From Bifidobacterium sp. ESL0763 (lineage in GTDB: Bacteria; Actinomycetota; Actinomycetes; Actinomycetales; Bifidobacteriaceae): a stretch of DNA of 64,000 nucleotides. Both the position numbers and the translations under genes were made by a program. Shown here one piece after another: positions 1-8,480 of this stretch (its first letter is position 1; each line of letters starts with the position of its first letter). The stretch spans positions 62,001 to 126,000 of the forward strand of contig NZ_JAQTHW010000002.1 of the NCBI RefSeq assembly GCF_029433395.1. The letters are read 5' to 3'. The notes below the pieces were generated by a model that saw only the letters and a program-made list of their open reading frames with translations, was not told where the DNA came from and did no database searches.

Positions 1-496
1 CGACGCGTTGCTCGACGCGCTCGGGCGCCGCGGTTTTGCGCTTGGCGACTTTGATGCGGTAGGTGCGTTGACCGCCGCCGCCGTGCCCATGGTCACCGCG
101 GTGATGCAGGCCGCCGGTGCGCGCGGGCACGAGCTCGACGGTTTCGTGATGGACTTCGTCTACCCCTCGGTCAAGGGGCCGTCCGTCAAAGGCAAACGCG
201 TGGTGCTGCTCGACTCATGGCTTTCCGAAAAATCGTATGTGCAGACCTCGTCGCTGGTCACCTTGCGCAATGGCAACGAGTTGAGCCTAGACTTCGGCAT
301 CGTCGAGCACGAGGGCGCGCAGGTGGTGGCCATCGCCTCGCTGATCGGCGGTGTGGGCCGTGACGGCGACGCCGATGCGGACAGCATCAAGGTCATCAAC
401 CCCGTTTCCGGCGACAAGCACGATCTGCCGTTCGTGAAGGCTTTCGACGAGGACGAGTTGCGTGGTGACGCCTCGGTCGCGGAACGGGCCGACTGA
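1..496 (+). CDS. Phosphoribosyltransferase-like protein, 5' end cut by window
   Basis: The reading frame is open from the first bases of the window, so the true start lies upstream. The visible 164 residues resemble the C-terminal half of a type I phosphoribosyltransferase of the orotate phosphoribosyltransferase kind: an alpha/beta stretch (ALTAAAVPMVTAVMQAAGARG), then GKRVVLLDS, where the PRPP-binding loop normally sits. The usual acidic pair of that loop (VDD followed by TTG) is replaced by LLDSWLSEKS, so catalytic activity is doubtful. The next gene, an RNA methylase, starts 161 bases downstream on the same strand. The family call is by fold pattern only and is tentative. Confidence 0.5.
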   Translation, partial: DALLDALGRRGFALGDFDAVGALTAAAVPMVTAVMQAAGARGHELDGFVMDFVYPSVKGPSVKGKRVVLLDSWLSEKSYVQTSSLVTLRNGNELSLDFGIVEHEGAQVVAIASLIGGVGRDGDADADSIKVINPVSGDKHDLPFVKAFDEDELRGDASVAERAD

Positions 497-657
497 TATG
501 CGTGAGGCAGGATTTGCGCCCGCCGTGGCTTTCGCCGCATGTGGCAAGCGTTCGTATTCCAGGCAGTTCAATCGCCGCGTACAGTTGAGAAGCATCGGTG
601 GTGTGGCCATGGCCGGTGTCGATGCCAATGCAATGACCGAGGAGGGCACTGAATATC

Positions 658-1449
658 ATGCGTGATCCCAATCCCGTGACCGCCGCAGCCCAGGCTTCCG
701 GCGAACCGGTGTTCCGCAAGATAGGCGTCGGCCCGTGGGCGCAGGAGCACGCCGGCGAACCCCGGCCCGACGATCCGCAATCGCCGAATTTCGACGCGCG
801 TTACGATACGGGACTGCTCGACAATGGCGATCGTCGCAATGTGCTCGACCGGTTCCGTTATTGGTCGGTCGAGGCCATCAAGGCCGATCTCGACAACCGG
901 GGCAGGCACGGCTTCGAGGTCGCCGTCGAGAACTGGACGCACGATTTCAACATCGGCTCCATGGTGCGCACCGCCAACGCCTTCGCCGCCCGCAAGGTCC
1001 ATATCGTCGGCCCCCACAAGTGGAACCGCAAGGGCGCGCTGATGACCGAGCTCTACCAGCACGTCGACCACCATCCTTCCATCGAGGAACTGGTGGCGAG
1101 CTGGAAGCAGGAAATCGCAGAGGAGATCAAACAGGCCGAGGTCGACGAGGCCAAGGCCGAATTCCGTGTGGACAAGGCCCGCTATCACCGCATCGCCGAA
1201 GAGGCCAAAGCCTCGCGCATCATCGCGCTCGACATCATTCCCGGTGCCGTCCCCATCGAGACCTACCGATTCCCGAACCGCTGCCTCATGCTCTTCGGCG
1301 CCGAAGGACCCGGCCTTTCCCAGCGTGCGCTCGAACTCGCCGATGACGTGGTCTACATCTCCCAATTCGGTTCGGTGCGCTCGATCAACGCCGGCGCCGC
1401 CGCCGCGGTCTCGATGCACTGCTGGATATCCCAGCATCTGACCGCCTGA
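658..1449 (+). CDS. TrmH/SpoU-family RNA 2'-O-methyltransferase
   Basis: A 263-residue SAM-dependent ribose 2'-O-methyltransferase of the SPOUT class, acting on tRNA or rRNA. The three SpoU motifs are visible: motif 1 around residues 93-106 (NFNIGSMVRTANAF-like, with the conserved N and R), motif 2 near residue 215 (RCLMLFGAEGPGLS) and motif 3 near 240 (GSVRSINAGAAAAVSMH). An insertion of about 45 charged residues lies between motifs 1 and 2 (residues 140-185). The ATG is preceded by GAGGAGGG. The exact RNA target cannot be read from the sequence. It may be co-transcribed with the upstream phosphoribosyltransferase-like gene. Confidence 0.85.
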   Translation: MRDPNPVTAAAQASGEPVFRKIGVGPWAQEHAGEPRPDDPQSPNFDARYDTGLLDNGDRRNVLDRFRYWSVEAIKADLDNRGRHGFEVAVENWTHDFNIGSMVRTANAFAARKVHIVGPHKWNRKGALMTELYQHVDHHPSIEELVASWKQEIAEEIKQAEVDEAKAEFRVDKARYHRIAEEAKASRIIALDIIPGAVPIETYRFPNRCLMLFGAEGPGLSQRALELADDVVYISQFGSVRSINAGAAAAVSMHCWISQHLTA

Positions 1450-1900
1450 GCATGGGTGGCGGCTTCCTCCGCCCGCCCGTGCTCGTGTGATTACGTCAAG
1501 TTCATGTGAGTGCAAGAGCGCACCGGGCGAGAGTTGCTTTCGCTTGCCCATATCCGTGTGATTGCACCGGAACCGGAACTAGGTTGCCGCTTTCATGCGT
1601 CCGTGCAGCCTCATTGACTTCTTGATGTTGAATGCCACAAATGCGACGGAATTCGCAATGGTGATTCGTAGCGGAGCGTCCGAGTATATTTCCTTTCTTC
1701 CTACACATATGAATTCGTATGGGTTCTCGAAGCATCAAGACCTGTCGACCATTCCCTGTCAGTATTTGCCACCAATCGCCGAAGCCCTGGGATCCGCCCC
1801 AATTCCCGCGACACGCCTGGATTGTGGATAACCCCAACCGTTCGACCACATCACCCGTTCCGGCTTGTATACGAATCAGTTCGTCCTGTGCAATGGGAAT
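1450..1900 (+). other. Intergenic stretch before left TA-like cassette
   Basis: About 450 bases without a convincing gene. The middle (about 1560-1740) is more AT-rich than the neighbours. A 78-codon frame at 1595-1831 has no ribosome site and no recognisable content. The last 95 bases hold the conserved upstream block of the TA-like cassette, listed separately. Confidence 0.5.
1807..1852 (+). promoter_or_regulatory. Conserved upstream block of TA-like cassette, left copy
   Basis: Positions 1807-1817 (CGCGACACGCC) and 1823-1852 are identical to 63334-63344 and 63350-63379 upstream of the second cassette; only the 5 bases between differ. The block starts with TGTGGATAA (1823-1831), a perfect match to the DnaA-box nonamer in reverse. 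The second part (CCCCAACCGTTCGACCACA) also occurs in near-identical form at 24091-24108. It lies 78 bases before the toxin start here and 77 at the right copy, so it is probably a promoter/operator or the edge of a mobile unit. Confidence 0.6.
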
Positions 1901-2170
1901 ATGCAAATATCTCAGGACAACATTTTGGTCGATCCCAGGATTCATCGGCGGCATCCGCAGATAGCCGACGATGACGTCAGGCATGCCTGGCGCTCGCGGA
2001 TTCGTGTCCGTCAGCGAAGGAACGACAGAAGCAGATGGTCGGCGATCGGGCTTGATGGCCGAGGCAGATTACTTGAGATGGTCGCGACGTTTAAGGAGAA
2101 CAGGGAGTGGCTTATTTTCCATGCGCTTACACCGCCGACAAAAGGTATGATGAGAGAACTCGGGTTATGA
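1901..2170 (+). CDS. Putative BrnT-like toxin (left TA-like cassette)
   Basis: An 89-residue protein closely related to the one at 63427-63702: shared RIHRRHPQ near the N-terminus, GRLLEM in the middle and WLIFHALTPPTKG near the C-terminus. The layout (RHP-type start, a glycine-rich strand ending in GRLLE, then a strand with FHA and a basic end) resembles small actinobacterial toxins of the BrnT/RelE-like group. The start was set at 1901 because there both paralogues align and both have AATGGGA just upstream; an in-frame ATG at 1865 is less likely. The stop overlaps or touches the next small gene, as in TA operons. Toxicity is inferred, not shown. Confidence 0.6.
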   Translation: MQISQDNILVDPRIHRRHPQIADDDVRHAWRSRIRVRQRRNDRSRWSAIGLDGRGRLLEMVATFKENREWLIFHALTPPTKGMMRELGL

Positions 2171-2181
2171 AAGGAGGCATG

Positions 2182-2412
2182 ATGAATCAGGAAGCGATGT
2201 ATAGGTATTTCGGCGTCACGGCAGAGCAAGTGGAACAGTGGTCGGAGGAGGCCGAAAACGGTGAATTCCGGGGGGAGCCAGGAACGCTGATTCAGCAGCA
2301 TCCGGTAACCGCACAGGAGCGGGCGGCGATCGATCGAGCGCATGAATACCACCGTCGGCAAGACGCGCAAGCCATTGGAAACGGGCGAAAGCTGACGACG
2401 GCTTCTCGGTGA
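2182..2412 (+). CDS. Putative antitoxin partner (left TA-like cassette)
   Basis: A 76-residue, glutamate-rich protein downstream of the toxin-like gene. It is homologous to the product at 63699-63923: both carry a (R/E)(Y/R)FG(V/I)TAE core and the motif AENG followed by an RAAIDRA segment. The AENGE..PGT pattern is also seen in the antitoxin at 26951 (VENGELKPIPGT). AAGGAGG at 2171-2177 supports the ATG at 2182 or 2179; an upstream ATG at 2167 overlaps the toxin stop. Unlike the 26951 protein it has no obvious C-terminal ribbon-helix-helix domain, so how it would bind DNA is unclear. Confidence 0.55.
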   Translation: MNQEAMYRYFGVTAEQVEQWSEEAENGEFRGEPGTLIQQHPVTAQERAAIDRAHEYHRRQDAQAIGNGRKLTTASR

Positions 2413-2487
2413 GGATGCGCCGATTCAAACGCAACTGTCGATGTGCCGCTCACGATTGTCGTGGTTCGACCGCTAGATCGCGCTAGA

Positions 2488-2561
2488 AACAAGACAGTCC
2501 TGCTGGAAAACGTGTACTTTGAAGGCCTAAAACGTACGTTTTCTCGCAGGATTGTCTTGTT
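2488..2561. repeat. Imperfect 28-30 bp inverted repeat (hairpin)
   Basis: Arms 2488-2517 and 2534-2561 (AACAAGACAGTCCTGC and its near complement) enclose a 16-base loop. It sits in the 390-base gap between the left TA-like cassette and gatC. No run of T follows either arm, so it is not a classical terminator. No other gene-like content is seen in 2413-2803. Confidence 0.7.
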
Positions 2562-2790
2562 CCCAGCAGTAGTCGCGGCGGGGCAGGCACCAGTCTGTTC
2601 GTTTCGGTGAGGAAACCTATGTTTGCGGACGTTGGGAATGGTCGTCTTGTCGGTGATGGAGCCGGTTGGGCGACAATATGACTGGTTTGGAACCGTGGGC
2701 TGGGTGGCCGTTGATCTACCGTCGGTCCGCCGCCACAGGAAGGTCGCCATGGCACCCGAATCTCGTCACCCGAACGTCACAGACGACTCA

Positions 2791-2796
2791 TACAAT
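2791..2796 (+). promoter_or_regulatory. -10 box of gatCAB, leaderless arrangement
   Basis: TACAAT ends 7 bases before the gatC ATG at 2804, so transcription should start at or next to the first codon. No Shine-Dalgarno sequence fits upstream of gatC, while gatA and gatB both have one. Confidence 0.5.
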
Positions 2797-2803
2797 TGAG
2801 GCT

Positions 2804-3103
2804 ATGCCTACTTTCACAAGAGATACAGTCGAGCATCTGGGCCAACTCGCCCAAATTGCGCTCACCGACGAGGAAGCGACCCGCATGCAAGGCGAGTTGA
2901 ACGTCATCGCCGATTCCATCAACAAGGTGCAGGAGGTCGCGTCCGACGACGTCGAGCCCACCGCCAACCCGGTGCCGCTCGAGGCGTACCTGCGCCCCGA
3001 CGTCCCCGAAACGCCGCTGCGCCGCGAAGACGCGCTCGCTGGTGCGCCCGCCACAGAGAGCGGCATGTTCGTCGCCCCGCGCATCCTTGGAGGTGAGGCC
3101 TGA
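2804..3103 (+). CDS. gatC: Asp-tRNA(Asn)/Glu-tRNA(Gln) amidotransferase subunit C
   Basis: A 99-residue GatC, the small subunit that holds GatA and GatB together in the transamidosome. Family features are the start [18 protein letters not shown], the acidic central part and the C-terminal LREDxAxxxP-like segment ([13 protein letters not shown]). The start at 2804 gives the usual family length; a longer frame upstream adds unrelated residues. Its stop overlaps the gatA start in TGATG. First gene of gatCAB, which converts misacylated Glu-tRNA(Gln) and/or Asp-tRNA(Asn) to the correct form. Confidence 0.95.
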   Translation: MPTFTRDTVEHLGQLAQIALTDEEATRMQGELNVIADSINKVQEVASDDVEPTANPVPLEAYLRPDVPETPLRREDALAGAPATESGMFVAPRILGGEA

Positions 3104-4641
3104 TGACCGAAGCAAACGAACTGGTGAAGCTCACCGCCGCCCAGATGGCGGAGAAGATTCGCAACAAGGAAGTCTCCAGCCGCGAGCTGGTCGACGCCGA
3201 GCTCAACGTCATCGACGCCGCCGAGCCGGACATCCACGCCTTCCTGCACGTCTCCGCCGACGAGGCGCGCGCCCAGGCCGATGCCTTCGACGCCAAGAAC
3301 GCCAAGGGCGAGACCGAGGGATTGCCGGAGCTCGCCGGTGTGCCAATCGCCATCAAAGACATGATCGTCACCAAGGGTATCGAGACCACCGCGGCCTCGA
3401 AGATCCTCGAAGGCTGGATCCCGCCCTACGACGCCACGGTCATCACCAAGCTCAAGGCCGCCGGCATGCCGTTGCTCGGCAAGACCAACCTCGATGAGTT
3501 CGCCCAGGGTTCCTCCACGGAGCATTCCGCGTTCGGCCCGACCCACAATCCTTGGGACACCTCCCGCGTCCCCGGTGGCTCCGGCGGTGGTTCCGCTTCG
3601 GCGGTCGCCGCGTTCGAGGCCCCGCTTGCGCTCGGCACCGATACCGGCGGTTCGATCCGCCAGCCCGGCAGCCTGACCGGCACGGTCGGCGTCAAGCCCA
3701 CCTATGGTGGCGTCTCCCGTTTCGGCGCGATCGCCATGGCGAGCTCGCTCGACCAGATCGGCCCCGTCTCGCGCAACGTGCTCGATTCCGCGCTGCTGCA
3801 GGAGGTCATCGGCGGCCACGACGTGCGTGACTCCACGTCCATCCCGATGGACGTGCCGCCGATCGTCAAGGCCGCCCGCGAAGGCTACAAGCGCGACCTG
3901 AAGGGCATGAAGGTCGGCCTGGTCAAGCAACTCGGCGGCGACGGCTATCAGCCTGGCGTCGAGGCCCGCTTCAACGAGGCCGTCAAGCTTCTGCAATCCA
4001 TGGGTGCCGAAGTGGTCGAGGTCGATTGCCCGCACTTCGACTACGCGCTCGCGGCCTACTACATCGTCATGCCGTCCGAGGTCAGCTCCAACCTGGCCCG
4101 CTATGATGGCATGCGCTACGGCCTGCGCGTCATGCCGCCGGAAGGCGTGCCGCAGACCGCCGCCAACATGATGGCCTACACCCGTGAGGCCGGCTTCGGC
4201 GACGAGGTCAAGCGCCGCATCATCCTCGGCATCTACGCCCTTTCCGCCGGCTACTACGACGCGTGGTATGGCTCGGCGCAGAAGGTCCGTACCCTGATCA
4301 TCGACGACTTCAAGAAGGCGTTCGAGCAGGCCGACGTGCTGATCGCGCCGACGAGCCCGACCACCGCGTTCAAGTTCGGCGAGAAGATGAACGACCCGCT
4401 GACCATGTACATGAGCGACGTCGCCACGATTCCGGCGAACATGGCCGGCACCCCCGCGATGAGCATTCCCGCCGGTCTTTCCGACGACGGTCTGCCCGTG
4501 GGCTTCCAGTTCATGGCGCCGCAGAAGCACGACGAGCAGATGTACAAGCCCGCGGCCGCGCTCGAGGCGGCCCTCGAGGAGCAGTGGGGCGGCCCGGTGT
4601 GGCAGAGCCTGAAGACCCCGTGGCTCGACAGCGCGAAGTGA
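3103..4641 (+). CDS. gatA: Asp-tRNA(Asn)/Glu-tRNA(Gln) amidotransferase subunit A
   Basis: A 512-residue amidase-signature protein that releases ammonia from glutamine for the GatB active site. The Ser-cisSer-Lys triad is visible: Lys in GVPIAIKDM near residue 85, the glycine/serine-rich stretch [16 protein letters not shown] near residue 155-170 and the nucleophile Ser in [10 protein letters not shown] near residue 185. Length and order are normal for GatA. GGAGGTGAGG lies before the ATG, which overlaps the gatC stop by one base, so translation is probably coupled. Confidence 0.97.
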   Translation: MTEANELVKLTAAQMAEKIRNKEVSSRELVDAELNVIDAAEPDIHAFLHVSADEARAQADAFDAKNAKGETEGLPELAGVPIAIKDMIVTKGIETTAASKILEGWIPPYDATVITKLKAAGMPLLGKTNLDEFAQGSSTEHSAFGPTHNPWDTSRVPGGSGGGSASAVAAFEAPLALGTDTGGSIRQPGSLTGTVGVKPTYGGVSRFGAIAMASSLDQIGPVSRNVLDSALLQEVIGGHDVRDSTSIPMDVPPIVKAAREGYKRDLKGMKVGLVKQLGGDGYQPGVEARFNEAVKLLQSMGAEVVEVDCPHFDYALAAYYIVMPSEVSSNLARYDGMRYGLRVMPPEGVPQTAANMMAYTREAGFGDEVKRRIILGIYALSAGYYDAWYGSAQKVRTLIIDDFKKAFEQADVLIAPTSPTTAFKFGEKMNDPLTMYMSDVATIPANMAGTPAMSIPAGLSDDGLPVGFQFMAPQKHDEQMYKPAAALEAALEEQWGGPVWQSLKTPWLDSAK

Positions 4642-4662
4642 ACGGACGGCAAGGAGAAAATC

Positions 4663-6162
4663 ATGGCTGAAAAATTGATGAAGTATTCCGATGCCGTCAA
4701 GGAGTTTGACCCGGTATTCGGTCTGGAGACCCACGTCGAGCTGTGCACGCAGACCAAGCTGTTCTGCCCGGCGCACGAGGAGTTCGGCGCGGAGCCGAAC
4801 ACGGAGCTGAGCCCGGTGAGCCTTGGCCTGCCCGGAAGCCTGCCGGTGGTCAACAAGACCGCCGTCGACTTCGCGATCAAGCTGGGCTTGGCGCTGCACT
4901 GCCAGATCAACGAGTGGAGCCAGTTCGCCCGCAAGAACTACTTCTACCCCGACATGCCACGCGACTATCAGATCTCGCAGTTCGACAAGCCGACCAACGG
5001 CAACGGTTACCTCGACGTCGAGCTCGACGACGGCACCATCTTCCGCGTGCCGATCGAGCGTGCGCACATCGAGGACGACGCCGGCAAGAACACCCACGTG
5101 GGTGGCGCCGACGGCCGCATCGAGGGCGCGGACCATTCGCTGGTCGACTACAACCGCGCCGGCGTCCCGCTCATCGAGATCGTCACCAAGCCCGTCGAGG
5201 GCGGCGGCGACCGCGTCCCGGAGATCGCGGACGCCTACATGCGCGCCATCCGCGACATCGTGCGTGCCCTGGGTATCTCCCACGGACGCATGGAGCAGGG
5301 CAACATGCGCGCCGACGTCAATATCTCGTTGCGCAAGAAGGGCACCACCAAGCTCGGCACCCGTTCTGAGACCAAGAACGTCAACACGTTCCGCGGCATC
5401 AAGAAGACCTTGCAGTACGAGATTCGCCGCCAGGCGGCCATCCTCGACGAGGGCGGCGAGATCCTGCAGGAGACCCGCCACTGGGACGAGGCCACGCAGA
5501 CCACCGCCGGCGGCCGCGTGAAGTCCGACGCGAACGACTACCGTTACTTCCCCGATCCCGACCTCGTGATGCTGCACATCACGCAGGAGCACATCGACGA
5601 GATCGCCAAGACCATGCCCGAGATGCCGCGCGAGCGCCGCACCCGCCTGCAGAAGGAATGGGGCCTGACCGACCTGCAGATGCGCGACCTCATCAACGCC
5701 GACGCGCTCGACCTGGTCGAGGAGACCGTCAAGGACGGCGCGTCCGCCACTGGCGCTCGCAAGTGGTGGCTCGGCGAGATCTCGCGCGTCGCCAACGAGC
5801 GCGGCGTCTCGCTCGAGGAGCTGCCGATCACCCCGGCCGACGTGGCCGAGGTCGAGAAGCTCGTAGCCGCGGGCAAGCTCAACGACAAGCTCGCCAAGCA
5901 GACCGTCACCGGTGTTCTGGCCGGCGAGGGTACGCCTGACGAAGTCGTGAAGAAGCACAACTACCAGGTCGTTTCCGACGATGGTGCGCTCGAGAAGGCC
6001 ATCGACGAGGCCCTGGCCGCCAACCCCGACGTGGCGGAGAAGCTCAAGAGCGGCAACATGAAGCCCATGGGCGCCATCATCGGCGCCGTCATGCGCGCCA
6101 CCCATGGCCAGGCCGACGCCAAGGCCGTGAGCTCGCTGGTCATCAAAAAGATGAAGGGCTGA
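4663..6162 (+). CDS. gatB: Asp-tRNA(Asn)/Glu-tRNA(Gln) amidotransferase subunit B
   Basis: A 499-residue GatB, the kinase/transamidase subunit that activates the mischarged tRNA with ATP and transfers ammonia. Hallmarks are the start [10 protein letters not shown], the segment with [14 protein letters not shown], and [11 protein letters not shown], followed by the helical domain and the C-terminal YqeY-like tail domain with NPD and GAIIGAVMR near residues 445-470. AAGGAG precedes the ATG at good spacing, 21 bases after gatA. The operon appears to end here: the first large hairpin repeat starts 27 bases after the stop. Confidence 0.97.
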   Translation: MAEKLMKYSDAVKEFDPVFGLETHVELCTQTKLFCPAHEEFGAEPNTELSPVSLGLPGSLPVVNKTAVDFAIKLGLALHCQINEWSQFARKNYFYPDMPRDYQISQFDKPTNGNGYLDVELDDGTIFRVPIERAHIEDDAGKNTHVGGADGRIEGADHSLVDYNRAGVPLIEIVTKPVEGGGDRVPEIADAYMRAIRDIVRALGISHGRMEQGNMRADVNISLRKKGTTKLGTRSETKNVNTFRGIKKTLQYEIRRQAAILDEGGEILQETRHWDEATQTTAGGRVKSDANDYRYFPDPDLVMLHITQEHIDEIAKTMPEMPRERRTRLQKEWGLTDLQMRDLINADALDLVEETVKDGASATGARKWWLGEISRVANERGVSLEELPITPADVAEVEKLVAAGKLNDKLAKQTVTGVLAGEGTPDEVVKKHNYQVVSDDGALEKAIDEALAANPDVAEKLKSGNMKPMGAIIGAVMRATHGQADAKAVSSLVIKKMKG

Positions 6163-6188
6163 GTCTTCTCGGCTGGGTAGTTACTGAC

Positions 6189-6280
6189 GCCTGGCCGGAA
6201 GGATATACGTTATTCGACACGCTCCGGGCCGCTCTGGCCGAGTCTTTACGGTCGAACAACGCATATCCTTCCGGCCAGGC
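6189..6280. repeat. Long-hairpin repeat, copy 1
   Basis: Arms 6189-6217 and 6252-6280 (29 bases) pair with only two A/G differences that would still allow G-U pairing in RNA. The loop (6218-6251) has the family core ACGCTCC, then GGCCGCTCTGGCC, then GTCTTTACG. It lies between gatB and the acetyltransferase gene, both on the + strand. No T-run follows. Copies 2 and 3 at 8027 and 8231 share the loop but not the outer stem. Confidence 0.85.
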
Positions 6281-6440
6281 TTTCGCGTATATAAGTATGC
6301 CGAAGACTCAGCAAGTGGGGAGCGGATAGAACATACTGGTGCTTGACGGGAATATCATGTGGTGAACGCGGGACTCGTCACTTCGATACACTATCCTTGT
6401 GTTATAGATGTGTCTCGAGTTCGTTGGAGGGTGAGTGACG

Positions 6441-7700
6441 ATGTCTGCAAACTCCGCAAAGCCGGCTGCCGGGCCGGATGCCCGTCAGCTTCCCAACCGT
6501 ATTTCCATCCCCGAGATCCGTGGCGAGATGGTGCATCTGCGTCCGGCCACGATCCAGGACCTCCCCAAGCTCGACCGGCTGCAGGTCTACGCCAACGCCT
6601 CGGGCGACATGGGCAAGGACGAGGCCTCCGAGCGCGCGCTGGTGCACGCCTGGGTCCAGCGTTCCGAGGCCTGGCAGCACGGGGTGGCGCCGGGCGATTC
6701 CGGCGTCGGCGACCCTGAGTCGCGCCGCACGATGGCCTGGGCGATCCTCACCGACGCCGACCACGACATCGACGGCAAGATCGACGCGGGCGAGACCGAC
6801 AACGTCATCGGCATGATCTTCCTCATCGACCTCGACGGCTGGTCGCGCTCGGCCCGCATCCAGGTGATGCTGGGGCGTGACTACCGTGGCCGCGGCTACT
6901 CCCGCGACGCCATGCCCCGCGTGATGACCTACGCCTTCGCCTCCGAGCCTGCGGGCCTGGGCATGCACCGCATCTGGGTGGCCGTGCCCGAGAAGAGCGC
7001 CCGTACGCTTTCGGTCTACCAGTCGCTCGGCTTCATCAAATCCGGCACCTCGCGCGATTCGCTGTGGGACCCGGCGCTCGGCAAGTACCAGGACCTCATC
7101 GTCCTCGACACCCTCGTCGACGAATACGACCCGATCCGCTCGCTCGACGCCTTCGGCATGCACGTCATCGAGGGCAACCCCGGGGTCAAGGAGGCCATGG
7201 CCGCCCGCGAGCACTCCATCGAGATCCAGCAGCGCGCCAAGGTCAAGGCCGACCAGCTGGCGGCGGAGATCGCCAAGTCGGCCACCGCCGATGCGTCCGG
7301 GAACGCTGCCGGTTCCGCTGCCGGCGATACCTCGGCACGTTCCGAAGCGGCCAAGGGCAACGGCGAGATGCATTCGTTCGCCAGATCATCCGAACAGGCC
7401 GGTGAGGCCTCGCCTCAATCCGGCAAGAAGGCCAAGGCCAAGGGCAAGGTCGCTTCGAAGGAAACCGCTTCCGCCACGGAGCCGGGTAAGCCCTCGGCGA
7501 ATAAGGACGGACGGAAACGCACCACGCCGGTCGTGGTCGGCAAGGACGAGAACGAGAACGGCGCCGACTGGCCCTTCTCCGCCACGCAGACCAAGACCTC
7601 GAAGAAGGCATGGTGGCGTAATCTGGGCCACGGCAACCATGGCGGCCGCACCCAGAAGGACGACCGCCGCTCCAACGATCAGCAGGGAGGACGTCGGTGA
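6441..7700 (+). CDS. GNAT-family N-acetyltransferase with long disordered tail
   Basis: A 419-residue protein. Residues about 25-230 form a RimJ-like GNAT domain: VHLRPATIQDLPKLDRL at the start, the acetyl-CoA loop in MLGRDYRGRGYSRDAMP, and HRIWVAVPEKSARTLSVYQSLGF, the typical last strand-helix. The insert around residues 90-125 is rich in Asp. Residues from about 290 to the end are low-complexity Ala/Lys/Gly/Glu, probably unstructured. GGAGG lies 10 bases before the ATG at 6441; a GTG at 6435 (4-base spacing) is the alternative start. The stop overlaps the next gene in GTGA. The substrate is unknown. Confidence 0.75.
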   Translation: MSANSAKPAAGPDARQLPNRISIPEIRGEMVHLRPATIQDLPKLDRLQVYANASGDMGKDEASERALVHAWVQRSEAWQHGVAPGDSGVGDPESRRTMAWAILTDADHDIDGKIDAGETDNVIGMIFLIDLDGWSRSARIQVMLGRDYRGRGYSRDAMPRVMTYAFASEPAGLGMHRIWVAVPEKSARTLSVYQSLGFIKSGTSRDSLWDPALGKYQDLIVLDTLVDEYDPIRSLDAFGMHVIEGNPGVKEAMAAREHSIEIQQRAKVKADQLAAEIAKSATADASGNAAGSAAGDTSARSEAAKGNGEMHSFARSSEQAGEASPQSGKKAKAKGKVASKETASATEPGKPSANKDGRKRTTPVVVGKDENENGADWPFSATQTKTSKKAWWRNLGHGNHGGRTQKDDRRSNDQQGGRR

Positions 7701-8011
7701 GTGCCGAAGACCTCGACAATTACGAGACCAACGCCGAGCTCGCGCTCTACAAGGAATACCGCGACGTCATCAAGCTCTTCACCTACGTGGTGGAGACCGA
7801 GCGGCGCTTCTACCTGGCCAACAAGGTCGATTTCAACGTGCGCTCGGCCGGGCAGGACGTCTACTTCGACGTGCGGCTCACCGACGCGTGGGTGTGGGAC
7901 GTCTACCGCTCCTCGCGCTTCGTCAAGAACGTGCGCATCGTCACGTTCAAGGATGTCAACGTAGAGGAAGTGCAGAAGACCGACATCGATATCCCTGATG
8001 CGTTGATGTGA
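7697..8011 (+). CDS. DUF2469-family protein
   Basis: A 104-residue protein that matches an actinobacterial family of unknown function by its core: ELALYKEYRDVIKLFTYVVE, ERRFYLANKVDF, DAWVWDVYRS and RFVKNVRIVTFKDVNVEE. It starts with GTG inside the stop of the acetyltransferase gene (GTGA overlap), so the two are translationally coupled. In other actinobacteria I recall this family next to RNase HII or signal peptidase genes; that context is absent here. No catalytic motif is visible. Confidence 0.8.
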   Translation: MSAEDLDNYETNAELALYKEYRDVIKLFTYVVETERRFYLANKVDFNVRSAGQDVYFDVRLTDAWVWDVYRSSRFVKNVRIVTFKDVNVEEVQKTDIDIPDALM

Positions 8012-8026
8012 TTCCTTATTTATGAC

Positions 8027-8121
8027 GGTGTGGATAGCAAAAATATGCTTTCTTCGGGACGCTCCTTGGCCGCTCGGCCATGTCTTACGCCCGAAGAAAG
8101 CATATTTTTGCTATCCACACC
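8027..8121. repeat. Long-hairpin repeat, copy 2
   Basis: Arms 8027-8058 and 8090-8121 are perfectly complementary over 32 bases. The 31-base loop (8059-8089) is the exact reverse complement of the loop of copy 3, so the two elements lie in opposite orientation. It follows the DUF2469 gene by 15 bases. The outer arms contain TGTGGATAG, one base off the DnaA-box nonamer. No T-run follows, which argues against an ordinary intrinsic terminator. Confidence 0.9.
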
Positions 8122-8230
8122 TCAGCCAAGGTAATCCTCGAGGCGAGTGACTGCGAAGGATGTCGGTGTTCTGAGGCGCTTTTAAGCGGATAAAAATAGA
8201 TTATTGGTGCTTTAGCAGTTGTTGGTTGAA

Positions 8231-8319
8231 GATGTCGGGGAAGATATGCTTTGCTCGGGCGTAAGACATGGCCGAGCGGCCAAGGAGCGTCCCGAGCGAA
8301 GCATATCTTCCCCGACATC
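8231..8319. repeat. Long-hairpin repeat, copy 3 (inverted orientation)
   Basis: Arms 8231-8259 and 8291-8319 pair at 28 of 29 positions (the mismatch is a possible G-U). The loop 8260-8290 reads, on the - strand, identically to that of copy 2 over all 31 bases. The inner stem keeps ATATGCTTT near the loop as in copy 2, while the outer stem is different. The gap 8012-8480 holds copies 2 and 3 and no gene. Confidence 0.9.
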
Positions 8320-8480
8320 GTGAGTTGTTTTCAACGTGAATTATCAGCCCGCTTGCAGATGGTTCGTGTATGTTGGCGCACATTGATGGCGCGCGTTTGC
8401 GGCTGCGTGTAGGCTTGTGGTGATTTGAACAATGCAGGACGACGGGGCGTCGAAAGTCCCCGGAACTGTTTCAGGAGGTA

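Noticed and set aside
1595..1831. 78-codon + strand frame as a small gene
   Set aside because: No ribosome site, no recognisable content, and it overlaps the conserved cassette block.
2788..6105. 1105-codon open frame on the - strand opposite gatCAB
   Set aside because: Arises from codon bias in high-GC genes; its sequence (repeated HGLH, VVG, DLG patterns) has no domain, and the + strand genes are certain.
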